This document shows positions 1 to 13,000 of a stretch of 64,000 nucleotides of DNA, in pieces. Location: assembly GCA_963924555.1 (NCBI GenBank), contig OZ004582.1:6386001-6450000 (forward strand), in the 5' to 3' direction. This DNA is from Crambe crambe (taxonomy: Eukaryota; Porifera; Demospongiae; Poecilosclerida; Crambeidae). Made by a program: the position numbers and the translations under genes. The notes below the pieces were generated by a model. It had not been told where the DNA came from. It ran no database searches and saw only the letters and a program-made list of their open reading frames with translations. Numbering within the stretch: the first letter of the stretch is position 1; each line of letters begins with the position of its first letter.

Positions 1-34
1 GCTCACTTCGCTTGCTAATAATAAATGTACTAAC

Positions 35-3000
35 CCTTCCTGGTTCTGTTTCTGCACGACGCTCTTTTATAATCTGGATAGCTATGTCAGTGAACATCTT
101 GAAGGCTTTTGCTTCTGCACTTTTCTGTATCATGTATCGAGTAACAGGCTCCAGCCATGGGAAATTATCATCTATTAATAATAAAATTATAATAATAATA
201 CATTCCAATCACTTGATAAAGTCCCCACTTAGCTATATACGTAGGTACGCATCTACATAGCCAGCTGGTCTACTCAATCCCATAATGATCATGTGACTGG
301 CCACTTCTTCATTTAGCTCAAAGCCTGCCTTGGACTGAAATTTAGTGTGGAGATAGTCAAACCTGTAAAAAGGTAGGCTATAGCTGATAGTGTAAAGTCT
401 TTTCATGCATAGCTAGGATAGTGTTGCCGATGAAGTTCCCCTGAGATGTACATAATGTATGCATAGCTACCAGTAGTGATCGTTCATATCATTCTTGCCT
501 GAGGAGGAGTCACAATTATTATATGTACATAGCTATGCAGCTACCATTATAGCTACTCACCAACCAATATAACAGAGAATTTACTGAGAACACCTACATA
601 GATAGCTAATATAATAATTATATGGGCCAGGAAACAATTAAGTGCATGGTCTTAATAGAGAGGTGGTCTCTTTAGGTACATAAAAACAGTTGGAATAGGT
701 GCTGTTGGGACATGGTGGAGTGACCTTAAAGAGATTGTCTCTTTTAGGAGGTAGAAATAGCTGGAATGGGTGCAATGGAATATGGCAGAGTCTGAGTGGC
801 ACAAATAGGGAAGTGACCTATTTTGGGAGGTTCTCTAGTGCTATATACGTAGGACATGCATGGTAGATCGAATGATTGTAGCTAATAGGGAGATGGTCTG
901 TTTGGGGAGGTTGAATTGGGACATGGCAAAATGGGAGGTCCATGGTCTCTTTAGGGATAGGAATATTGTGGGGTTGAGAAGTATTTTCATTACAGGATGC
1001 ATGGTCTGATAACTTACACATAAGCACAAAAAATAGTATTAAAGACTCTCCACTACTGCTGTCATATGTGCCAAATATGATGGCACCAGCTTCTACTAGT
1101 GGATCTGATTTATTCCTCTGAATGTCTACCACTCGACCAAAGGCAGTAGCAAAAATAGTTTCCATGGTGAAGCGACGATAAAAACTGCATAATAGATGAT
1201 GCATGCATGATATTAAATAGAGTGTTGGATTTACTCCACAATTTTGAAGCTTTTTTCAGAGTCAGCACGTTCTCTGAAGACCTCCACTAATGTTTTCACA
1301 CTGTTTTGGATCAGAGGAGTCATCTGTTAAGAACATGAGTATTATTAACTAAAGATTGCCACCTAGTTAGCTACTCCAAATTTCTTGCTTTGAGGTATTA
1401 AAATTACTGGCCACCTCAATTCATGAATTTAGTAGATGACTCCATGTCATGTACATACTTACCGCTTTAATTTTTGCAGAGGAGAAGGTAGGAGAAAGGG
1501 TTTGACGACCAACCCTCCATACATCATCTCTATCCTGTAATAGACCTTGAGTTTCATCTGGCTTCCTTCCAGCAAAAAAATCAGGAACTTTCTGGACAGA
1601 ATAATAATTGTTTATGGGAAATATTCCCCTTATGTGGTGCTTATTTTAAAAAAATGACAAAAAGAAGTAAACGTCAACAATAATTAGAAAAAAGCATAAA
1701 TGAATATCTACCGAATTTCTCTCTTTGCGTCATAGCTAAGAGTTAAGTGATGCAGTAGATGCTTACTGATCTGTTCATAAAATGGTTAAAATCCTTCACA
1801 ATAATCGATTTGATGAGGTCAGTGTCCGTCACAGAGATACAAGGACGAACCCCGATGTAAAAACTATAGTGAATGAGCAGGAGGTTCAGTATGAGGAATG
1901 GTGAGAATAATTTGGATGAACTGACCTTACAATGTGTCCATACTTCTCATGCAAATGTTTTAAGTATTTAAGGAATCCCTTCAAAAACAGAATGTAATAA
2001 AGAGTGATGACTTAATAATACTAACAGATCAAGAGTATTTATAGCTTCTCTTTGCTACTCAGGAAATTTTTTAAGTGCCAGTGTAGTCTTAGGTCTCTCC
2101 TGAAAACCTATAATCTTATAAGGACAGCATGCATCCTACTCTAGTATAGACACTGTACTTATCCAGGTGACTCTTCATCCAGCCCCAAAAGCCAAACTAC
2201 ACCCAACTAACCAAATTAGTCAAGGCTCGATAATTTCCAAAGAAGAAGGAAGGAGACGGTCCTTTGATTCCGGTGTTTTCAAGTACTTGAAAAGGAAAAT
2301 AGGAGAACCTGTGATTTTTTTTTGGCAGAATTATTATGTATGTCACCAAGCCACAATTTTTTTAGAGCAACCAAATGTTATTGTTGCTTTAAAGGGTTAC
2401 TAAACTGTTACTGGCAAACAGAAAATTGAAGTGGTGAGGCCATGTAGAATTAATTGTGAACACACAGTGCACACAGCCCTAGCCCCCCCCCCCCCCCCCC
2501 CCCCCCCCGAACTTTGAACCTTGAAGGTACCCACCATAATAGCAGTGCCCTGGCAATTGGCGAGATCTCTCCTATAGGTCATACAATATCTGTTATGCAT
2601 GCCTAATCAAGTCACTTTGGCGTCCATACACACAGATATACACACCCATGTACCCACCAAGAAAATATTGGCCTTTGGGCATCCTATGGATTCTGAGATA
2701 ATTTATTATAATTGGCCCATGCCAACCATGATCTACAGGCCAAATAATCATGTGTACAATGGCATCAGAAGTTTTTATGTGTGCATGTTAATGCCCCTGC
2801 ACAGTTCTCTGTTAAAGAATTTTTTGTCATCACTGTGAGTTTTAGATTACTTCACCTGATATTCGTCTGTAGTAGCTACCTGTCTGATCTAAAGGAATTG
2901 TTCTGGCCAACAATCCCTACATAATATACATAGCTATAGCCCTACATACATACTGCCTATATATCGGAAGTTACTGCTTGAGTGTGACATACATGTGTAA

Positions 3001-6000
3001 GGATTGTTGACTGGATAATTATACAGAACACCATTTCTTCCTCACATACTATTCTCTATGCCTTATTTTAAAGCTCTGTGTATAAAAATTAATTACTGTA
3101 ATTCATGTATGCATGTATCTGTAGCATGGTCCTAGCATCAGTCTACTAATTAGTACTTTGGTTAAAAATTGGTCATCAGGCGTCTCTGTAAACCGACAGC
3201 ACTCTTAATATAACTCAAAAATTATTGGTATTTAGTCTTTCATATTTTGGGAGCTTTGGCTATCTGGATCTATGCCCACTTCCAATTCCGCATACCTTTA
3301 ACCACATTTGTGAATTAAAATAAATTGAAAATTAAATTGCACTCAGGTTTAAGCCTTGTAAGCCTTGAAGAGCTAGCTATAGAGCTAGCTAGTGGTTATT
3401 GGAGTATATAGCCTGTGAGATTATGCACAAAAATGCACACTCAACATTTTTCAAGAGTCCCCAAAATCACAATGTACCTACATCTCCAAAACTAAAGACA
3501 TTCCCCCAGACAATTTCAAGCTGGTTTTTGCAGTAAAATATCTAGAGTTTATTATATTATTGCCCTGCTCCGCATGCAGTAAGGAGTTAAGCAATCGGTT
3601 GGAATTCACGAATAGGTATATATAATATGTCTGAGGCCAAAATTTATGAAAACTTGTAATAACTACTAAAATACGTGCATATTTGACTAGCATATTTCAT
3701 AATTACATTTTCTTGAAGCCATAATGCCAATATAGATAGCACAAAGAACGCTCTTTTGGTGGCTTGAATGCATGTTTTTCTTGCTGGCTCCGCCTCCAAG
3801 GCTATCAGGCACATAGCCAGGGAGGGGCTTAGGGGGCTTGAGCACCCCCATTGGATGTGTAAATAGCTAGCTAATTATTAACAGACTACTGATTGAGCTA
3901 AACTGTAAAAACTACACTTGTTTTATAGCTAACTACTTCTGCTAACACTATATATAGCTAGCTAGCTAGTTCAAAGGTCGACTAATGATAACTGGGCAGG
4001 GCTGGACTAGAACGGTAACCATGCTCCACATTCACTGGAATATTAATGTCAACATAGAGGAAGTAGTAGAAGAGTTTACCAGACATCACACTTGTTGTCT
4101 ACAACTCTCTAACATTCTTTGTTAGCTATTTTTTTGCTACATCAAATGGGCGTGATTTATCCAAAAGGGTTATTTCGGGGGAAGTGGGTATGGCTAGGAA
4201 AAATTTTCCGCATGCAAGTGTGCAGATATTTCTAAGCACCCCCTATGATAAAACCCTGGCTACGCACCTGGCTATCAGCTAATTCGCAAGTAACAATTAC
4301 ATTACCTACGTACATGCATTCACTACAGTGCATGTAACATGTACAAGGGCATAATCCTCATCTTCCTACGTATGATTGTGTGACAAATTTGTGTTTTCAT
4401 CAAGAGGCAAGCTAGTAAAATAACTAGTAACTAATTTGTGCATCTAGACCAGCTTATGACACATTACATGTCCTTTGTCCTCGTTTGTATGTCCAGATAT
4501 AGATTGCATGTGTGTTAAAAGTAATGATCAAGTGATCCTTACCAAGAATTCTGTGAACTCTTTTATAGCAAATGGGCCCTAGGTTGAAATGCAACATGCA
4601 AAAACTATTACCAGAGGTCTAACTTCAGACTAGAAGACTCTAAAAATTCCAGGTTTGGATGAGCGGTTAATTGTTTTCTAATTAGGCAGAGACCAGCATG
4701 GTTTCTAATTCCTCTCTATAGCTGTAGCTATAATAGCACAAGCAATTTTAGAATTCGCTGTAAAATGATACTGCTTTATCTTCTGCTCTTTATGCTTCAG
4801 TCCTACACATTGAAGGTGTTCTGTCTTCAAGTTAGAAGTTGCTGACTGTACATAGGAGGGAAGTGTATTATGAATGGAGCAATCCGTGCCATCCCTACTT
4901 AGAGAGTACTATCGTACTCTCTGGTACTACGTATTAGGAAGTAAATTGAACTTTTATAATTACATGTACTAATGTCTATTGCAGCAAGTGTTACCAAGGA
5001 CGGCAGCATAGGTGGAGATTTGGAGAGGTTAACAGTGTGTTATCCATAAAATCTGGGGGTGCCCTTTGGCCCCATAGATTCTTCCACCTATATGATGTTT
5101 GTAGGCAATATCATGATCTGTTTATAATCACAGATGTAATAATTATGCTTACAGTAGCAATGATTATACTTGGCATCTATTAGCTATGCTATGTACATAC
5201 CAAGTAACGATTACATTACCTACATGCATTCACTACAGTGCATGTAACATGTACAAGAAAGTGTATGCATAATTATATGTCAGTGCAATAACACTACAGG
5301 CATAATCCTCATCCTCCTACGTATGTATGATTGTGTGATAAATTTGTGTTTTCATCAAGAGGCAAGGTAGTAAAATAACTAGTAACTAATTTTGTACATC
5401 TAGACCAGCTTATGACACATTACATGTCCTTAATTTGTATGTGATCACTGGTGCATAGCTAGCTAGGCATGCAGTATGCTAAGTACACTCATACTGGATG
5501 GCAGCCAAGTTAACTGCAAAGTAAGACTGTCTGCAGGTTGGGGTAGAAGCTTCTACCCCACCTACCTTAGTAGATAGAACCCTGCCACAGTCCTCAGTAT
5601 AAAACTGCCACAAAAAGTCTTTCTGTCACTCCAGATTAATTATGTTACAGGAGTATGTGCATGCATGATTTCCTATCTCATTTATGTAGTAGTCTATGGT
5701 ATACAGTGTAACAGTTAACCAAATGTATTACTACATGCAAACACTACAGTGCAATGTAATTAATAGGTACTACAGTTAACAGTTAAAAATGTATTACTAC
5801 ATGCAATCACTACAGTGCAATGTAATAGGTACTACAGTTAATAGTTAAAATGTATTACTACATGCAGCATCACTACAGTGTTAACTGACTAGTACTGTAT
5901 GCAATCAAAGAAAAAAGAAAGAATTAATTGTCCCCTATAAAGTGGTTGCTTCATCAGCCTCAACATAGCTCCCTTCATGGCAACTTATCAATTATGAAGA

Positions 6001-6326
6001 CAGTAAGCAGAGCCGTGGGAAGGACTTAAAGATCAGTAATGCCATGTCTTCATGATGCAAGCAGTTAATAAAAAGTGCAGGTCTATACCAGGCCATAGCC
6101 TGATTGTCTGATTGGCAGGCCTTGGTAAGGCAAGCTGGCCAAGGGCAATGGTGCAATAGCTATATATAGTAAATGTCAGCATAACGCTTGATTTCATACA
6201 GTAACAGTGCATGAAAATGCAGCTAGCTGCTTAAGCTTACTTCAAATATAAAAGCAATATCACCACGAGAAGGAGGCCAATGCCCAGGGGGGAGAGCAAA
6301 CATCCTGAAATTGCTGCTGCAACCAT
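35..6326 (-). CDS. cytochrome P450 gene A, clan 3 (CYP3/CYP5-like), 3' part off the window
   Basis: Eight exons join in phase to 285 codons: 6326-6241, 2308-2212, 1978-1926, 1863-1767, 1591-1463, 1323-1235, 1184-1018 and 171-35. Exon 1 is a membrane anchor starting MVAAAISGCLLSPLGIG, which would tether the enzyme to the ER. Exon 2 carries the proline hinge (GIKGPSPSFFFGNY). Exon 5 has the C-helix WRVGRQTLSPTFSSAK (WxxxR, heme propionate contact), typical of clan 3. Exon 7 reads YRRFTMETIFATAFGRV, like the CYP3A region before the F helix. The I-helix, ExxR and heme-cysteine exons must lie left of base 1, because the next donor (GTTAGT) is seen at 34-29. The exon boundaries and phases match genes B and C. 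The likely reaction is NADPH/O2-dependent monooxygenation; the substrate is unknown. The same family scaffold also serves isomerases, and the missing I-helix leaves that open. Confidence 0.9.
2483..2508. repeat. poly-C tract
   Basis: An uninterrupted run of about 26 C in intron 2 of gene A. Similar runs lie at 33,082-33,109, 47,438-47,467, 59,738-59,766 (G), 59,995-60,012 and 61,889-61,914 (G). Confidence 0.9.
3809..4270. mobile_element. hAT-like MITE with 8-9-bp TSD
   Basis: GGCTATCAG lies at both borders (3800-3808 and 4271-4279). The ends GCACATAGCCAGGG and CCCTGGCTACGCACC are inverted partners. It sits in intron 1 of P450 gene A. No coding frame. Confidence 0.7.
4283..4485. repeat. direct repeat, copy 1 (partner 5,200-5,435)
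   Basis: About 190 bases shared with 5,200-5,435 in the same orientation, including CATTCACTACAGTGCATG and TTTTCATCAAGAGGCAAG. The second copy carries an extra inserted stretch. Intron 1 of gene A. Confidence 0.8.
5200..5435. repeat. direct repeat, copy 2 (partner 4,283-4,485)
   Basis: Same order as copy 1, with a GTGTATGCATAATTATATG-containing insertion after the GTACAAG block. Confidence 0.8.
5705..5885. repeat. tandem repeat, about 62-bp unit, three copies
   Basis: The unit contains ATGTATTACTACATGCA, CACTACAGTGCAATGTAAT and AGGTACTACAGTTAA. Confidence 0.8.
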
Positions 6327-6420
6327 CTTGCAACTGTTCTGTATGCCTGATGCACGCGTGCGCACGTGCACAATTAATAGTACACCAACTAGCGCATGCG
6401 CACCACTCCCACATTCTTCA
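6327..6420 (-). promoter_or_regulatory. possible 5' control region of P450 gene A
   Basis: Just upstream of the gene A start codon are a GCGCATGCGC palindrome (6392-6401, like the NRF1 site) and an alternating purine-pyrimidine stretch with CACGCGTGCGCACGTGCAC (about 6353-6371). The stretch holds GCGTG cores and a CACGTG E-box. GCGTG is the core bound by AhR/ARNT at vertebrate P450 promoters; whether that applies here is inference. No TATA box was identified. Confidence 0.3.
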
Positions 6421-7044
6421 TGACCCTCAATATTCAATAGGGTCACTCTCCATTGATTCCAAGATGCCTAAATAAGCTAGATAGAGTCTTGCAATATAAT
6501 CAGCTGGGCTGTGTTGGGACAGTGAAATTTGGTTCTCTTATTGTTACATACACATAAAATGGTAAGGTGAACTAAAATTGTTAGGTCATCAATCTTTTTT
6601 GCATGATTCGAACACAAAAATACTCGACCCAGCCATTTGTACACATGCACAGTATAGATCAAATGTCAGAACAGAAAGAGTTAAATTTATTTATGTATGA
6701 TGAAGACAATCTCTAAACAAAATAAACAATGGTGTGAGAAAAAGGGTCTTAAGAGCAAAATTCAAAGTGGAGTTAGCTATTAGCTGGTTATTTTAATCTG
6801 GAATTATACTGCATGTGTTGAAATTAATGTTTTGCTAGATATAGGACCCATTTTCACAAGCACTATTCTTTATACATAAGAGAGTAATTTAAGAATGAAT
6901 TCAGAACATGCACTTAAAAAAAAGCTTAAAGAGGGGGTGTTGCAGCAGTTAGCTATTATAGCTAGTAGCATGCAAAGTGGGGATTAGCTATAGTGAGAAA
7001 AAAAACAGTTCAACGGCATAACTGCAACTAGTTTTTGCAGCTAG
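6421..7044. other. intergenic gap between P450 genes A and B
   Basis: I see no coding potential here. The stretch holds short TAGC-rich runs and A-rich sequence, and it should contain the 3' UTR of gene B at its right end. Confidence 0.5.
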
Positions 7045-10000
7045 CTAGCTATTAATTTTGTTCCTTTTGACCACTTTGAGGTACACTGGTGTCTTGCTAC
7101 CTATTACGCCAAGCTCCAAAGACATCTGAATAGAAATACATTATAGCTATAATGATAATAAAAGGAAGAAGATTGCAGTAGCTATACATATATAGTTACA
7201 GTACAAGGAAGAACTCTCACATACCGCTGTGTCTGGTGCCCTGACAAAGGTGAACTCCTTGAGCAGTTCTATGAGAGCCATCTTCTGTTCCAGGAGTGCA
7301 AACCTCATCCCAATGCAACTGCGCGGTCCAGCACCGAATGGAAGATAACACTGCTGGGGACGCTTGGCTTTCTCTTCTGCAGTGAACCTATATCATTGTA
7401 TAATGAGATTATGAGTCTATAGCCAGCTAGTCATGGTTACCTCATGGGATCAAACTTCTCTGGATCTTCCCAGTATTCAGGATCCTTATGCAATACAGCA
7501 ACAGGGAAGACAACAGTAGTTCCCTTTGGTATGGTGATGTCTTTGTAAGTGTAGTCTTTATCACAATCCCTTTCAATTCTATCAATAAAACAGTCATAGG
7601 AATTATAATTAGAAACCAAGAATGGTTATCTTACTCCGCTACCACAGTGTACAATCTAGCAGTTTCCTGTATGACCATGTCCAAATAGCCTATATCCTGA
7701 GCTGCTTGATAAAGCGAAGCTTCCTGTATCGAATAAAATTAATGGAGTTTAATTGTTGCCATAATTATATTGACTGGTATAGAATAGAGCCTTATGACAA
7801 TCGCCATCAGAACCATGATTAGCTAGCTATTATCATCAGAATTCATAAGGCTCTAAGTTTCAAGTTCCACTTAGATAATCCTATACCTATATAGACCATG
7901 AAGTTGTGGCAGGCAACACAAGACCCTTTAGTGCATGTGTATACGTTTAGCTGAGGGCCTTTGAATTTATAAGTCAACACTCCTATAAACCAAGAACTAG
8001 CTATATATTAATTACAGGATTTTCCCCAAAGTAGCGATCAATTTCTTCCTGTAGCTTCTCCTGGATGTCTGGGTTAAGGGCTAGCAGGTATGAGGTGAAG
8101 GTAAGGGAGTTGGAAGTAGTCTCATAACCAGCCAGCATAAACACTGTAGCATGAGCAGTAATCTCTTCATCCGTCAACTTCTTCTGGCTGCTTTCACCTT
8201 CCTCAACAGTTGCATCAATCATCAGCTGAAGAAGATCTTTGTACTGTATTATACAGTAGTAATAATTGTAGAAATTAAATGGGAGAAAAATGTTTTATGG
8301 TTATGTATATAGGGTTTGTGACATGAAAAAATTCTGGAGGAGCTGATCACATTGAAAAAGCATCTTACATGAAATTGAGTACTAGTTTTGACTTGCTACA
8401 TGCTGAGGACTAGCCTCATCTCATATCCAAAAAGACCCAGCCAAATGGTAGCTAGTCCCATTATGTTTAGTAAAGGAGTGTGTCAAAAATAATGGCCGTT
8501 TTTGCACACACACAAAATCCTATAGTTATCTGACCAGATTCTTCCTGGCTCAAAAGACCAGCTCATAAATAGGTATATACTAACCCTTCCTGGTTCTGTT
8601 TCTGCACGACGCTCTTTTATAAGCTGGATGGCTGTTTTAGTAAAAAGCTTGAAGGCTTTTACATGTGCACTTTTCCGTGACACAAATCGAGAGATGGGCT
8701 CCAGCCATGGTAGATTATCTGTAATAGATCACAATCCAGTCACTTGTCAGGAGTCCACATGCATGGATCTGATATAGCTAGGAGGAGTCACAAATGTTAC
8801 TATGGTTATGCATAGCTATCACAGTAAAATAGTTTTGTCAGATTTTGTATGATGCATCATTTTCTATTTTATGTCAAATTAACAAACTTTTGTTGTTAAT
8901 ATAACAAATAATACCAAAATGTATCTCATAGCTATAACATAAGTTTTTTGCCTCGGCACCGGAGTGCCGAGGCACAGTGCCAAAGGCGACTATCTATGAT
9001 GGTACGTATTAATAGCGTGCGCAATGATGCGCGGTGATGCGTATCGAGCACGTGCATTATTATCACTAGCTCTCTAGCTACTAGCTAGCTACGTAAGCCA
9101 AACAGGCTCAAGCTCAGGCTCGCAGTCACTACACAGTAATGCTACACCGTGAAGAGAGTGCTGATGCTTCTTGGCCATCTTTGCCAACAAATCAAGCCCA
9201 TGCAGAGAACTGACTAAAAGACAGCAATGAATGAAAACAACAGAGCCACGTTACTAAGACAAACAGACAGGCTGTCACTACGCAGTAATGCTACACCGTG
9301 AAGAGAGTGATGCTTCTTGGCCGTCTTTGCCAACAAATCAAGCCCATGCAGAGAAGACAGCAATGAACAAAAACAACAGAGATTGCAATGTACATGAACT
9401 AGGTGATCATTTGAAGTGCCAAAGACTTAGAAAGAGCCATGTTGAAGGAGAATCTAATGAAAGAATCCCAGACATATTATTCCAAATGGCAGTTTGACAG
9501 CAAGAATACTAGCTGTGTAAATACCCACCTTACTACAATAAGCCATGTTGCTCAGTGCACATTATTTATAAAGTTTAATAATAATAAAGGTTGCACTGAA
9601 GTCGTGCCGAGGCATTTCTAGTCTTTTTAAAAGACTAACTTGTTTACTGTGTATCATACTCACCCACCAAAGATAGCTAATGGGCAGACTCAGTACCCTA
9701 ATAGGTCATGTAAAATTAATGCAGTAATGACTATCTGCTATAAATTGACTGATGAGCTTCTGAAAGAGCCAAACATGCAACACTGGAAAATTCAAACACA
9801 TCTATGGCTATAGTGCTAGTCAGCAATTATAATTTAGCATGCAAGTGCATAGTCTTAAAGAGAGGTGGTCTCTTTAGGGACATCAAAATATAGCTGGAAT
9901 TGCTGGGAGATAGTGGAGTGGCCTTAATAGAGAGGTACTGGAATAAGTACTATTGGAACACGGCAGAGTGGTATTATAAGAAGGAGGTGGGCCTTTTTAA

Positions 10001-13000
10001 GAGGTTAAAATAGCTGAATATGGTGGGGTTGAGAAGTGGTCTCATTACAGGATGCATGGTGCCATGGTCTCATTATAATAAACTTACACAAAAGCATGAG
10101 AAATTGCATGAAAAATTCTCCACCACTGCTGTCTTCTGTAAATGTGCCAAATATGGTAGCACCAGCTTCTACTAGTGGATCTGACTTATTCCTCTGAATG
10201 TCTATCACTCGACCAAAGGCAGTAGCAAAAATGGTTTCCATGGTGAAGCGACGATAAATTCTGCATAATATAATGTAGATGCATTTACATAGTGGTACTT
10301 AAAAGAGTGTTGGATTTACTCTACTATTTTGAAACTTTTTTCTGAGTCAGCATGTTCTTTGAAGACCTCCACTAGTGTCTTCACACTACTTTGGATCAGA
10401 GGAGTCATCTGTTAAGAACATCAGTATTATTAAAGAGAGCCAACGAAAGACCTCAGCAACATAGCTGCTCCAATAATATTGTTTTTTTTGGTATTGAAAT
10501 TATTGGCCACCTCTATTAACTCCATGCTGCATGTTTATATACTATACATACTGCTTTTATTTTTGCAGAGGAGAATGTAGGAGAAAGGGTTCGACGACCT
10601 ACCCTCCATACATCATCTCTATCCTCTGCTAGACCTTTAGTTTCATCTGGCTTCCTTCCAAAAAAATCAGGCGCTTTCTGCACAGAATTATTGAGTGAAA
10701 TCTGCTTATGATGAGGTGCTTATACAAAAATAATAATAAACAATAACAACAACAAAACAATAAAAAAATAAAAACAAGTAAATATCAATACAACTATAAT
10801 AATATAAACAAGTTTGCCTAACATTGGACTGTTACCTCAGCACTGGGCCTAATAGCTAGCTAGCTATTATAGCTAGATCAATAGTATCGGTAGTATTCTA
10901 ATCCAGTATTCAATTCCACTGTTCCCAATCCACGGGCCTACTAGCTACCTTCAAGTGATATGTTACTCAGCAAACATCCATAATACATGATCATGTCTCC
11001 TCTTATGCACTGTATTCTATTCCACTGTTCCCAATCCACAGGCCTGCGTACTAGCTAGCTACCTTCAAGTGATATGTAGATATGTTACTCAGCAAACATC
11101 CATGGAAGCCAAGGTTGGAACATGTGTGAATAATCTAAATCGTAGATTCCCACCCCTGCCGTTATGTACAGAGCATTGGCCCTCTCTCATCATTTTGCGA
11201 CTCAATGTACCCTTGGTTCATATTATTCATACTTACATCATAGCTAAAAAGGTAATATAAGTAATGCAGTAGAAACTTACTTCTCTGTTCACAAAATGGT
11301 CGAAATCCTTCACAGTGATCAACTTGATGAGGTCAGTGTCCGTCACAGAGATACAAGGATGAACCCCGATGTAAAAACTATACAGGAGGTTCAGTATGAG
11401 GAATGGTGAGTATAATTTACAGTAGATGAACTGACCTTACAATGCGTCCATACTTCTCATGCAAATGTTTTAAATATTTAAGGAATCCCTTGAAAAACAA
11501 TGAAAAATTGAATGTAATAAAGAGTGATCTGAATAAGGATTTTGTCCCAGTAATGCATTGCCAAGATCTAATTCATTCCACTCCCATGTCTTAGCTCTGA
11601 CAGGGAAATGCAAAACATCATAAGGCAATGGTTGTCCATAATTATTATAATTATTACAGTGGGATAAAATTTGTATGGTTTACCCCACAAAAATTTCATG
11701 CTATACAGTGTCATAATGATAAAATATCAATGTGCTTAGCTACCCCAATTTACACAATACTAACCAGTGGCGGATTTAGAGGGGTTTCTAGGTTTCCACT
11801 GAAACCCCCTTTCAACAGACAATTGTTGTAGAGTTACAGCAGGCCAGACAAAGAGCTAGCGCTTGCATGTGGGGTCAGAGTACGGCACATAAGCATGCGC
11901 ACTAGCTATCAATCAGGCACGGTTTTTACAAAGTGGGCGTGGTCAACAAAAATTCTTATGCGCGGATCTTAGAAACCCCCTCTATAAAATTCTAGATCTG
12001 CCACTGCTAACAGAACTACTTGAAGTGCTTCTCAGGGAAATTTTTTTGCCTCAGCACCGAAGTGCCGAGGTGCAGTGCTGGAGGCGACTATGGTGGTGGT
12101 ACATTTCACGTGACGCGCAATGATGCATGATAATGCGTATCGAGCACGTGCATTAATCTCTAGAGCTATAATTAGCTAGACACAAGCTTTACTACAGTAC
12201 TAAAGATAAACAGACAGACTTAGGCTCAGGCTCGCAGTCACTATGCCGACCGCGAAGGGAGTGCTGATGCTTCTTGGTTGTCTTTGCCAACAAATCAAGC
12301 CCATCTAATATGAACTGACTAAAAGGCAGCAGTGAACTAAAAATAACAGAGATTGCAGTGTAGCTACATGAACTAGTGATCATTTGAAGTGCCAAAGAGA
12401 CGAACTAGTGATCGTTTGAAGTGCCAAAGAGAGAGCCATGGTGAAGGAGAATCTCAGAACTAAGACTGAGGCTTCCAAAGAATCCAGTACACATACGTAC
12501 TTCAATCAAGCTATGCGCGAGAATAACCATTCAAAATGGCAGTTTGAAAGCATTGAACAGCAAGAATACTAGCTGTGTAAATACTAACCTTACTGCAATA
12601 ATTATTATATTAAATAAGCCATGTTTCTCAGTGTGCATTATTTAGAATGTTCAATAAGCATTGAAGTGCCGAGACTAACTTGTTAAAGTCTATTCGTGTT
12701 CACTTCGACCTTTTTATATCCGTGATAACTTGCTCAATTCTTGACCAATTTCAAAATTTCAAACACCAGCAGCTAGCTAATTATCCGAGATTTATGATAT
12801 AAAGACGCAATCCTTACCAGTAAGAAGTTAGCTGTATGTCCCATAAGCAAAGTATGGAGTAGCCTCGTTCCCAGGCTCTCAGTGAAACGGGAAATGTGGG
12901 GGCGGAAAGGAGAGCCTGGTTTCTACTGCACGCACGGGCGTGTAAATTTTGACGACATAATTATATTCATAACACGATTGATGATGTAATTATTAAGTAG

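Noticed and set aside
2400..2600. 66-codon frame with a poly-Gly run on the minus strand
   Set aside because: It is created by the poly-C tract at 2,483-2,508 inside a P450 intron.
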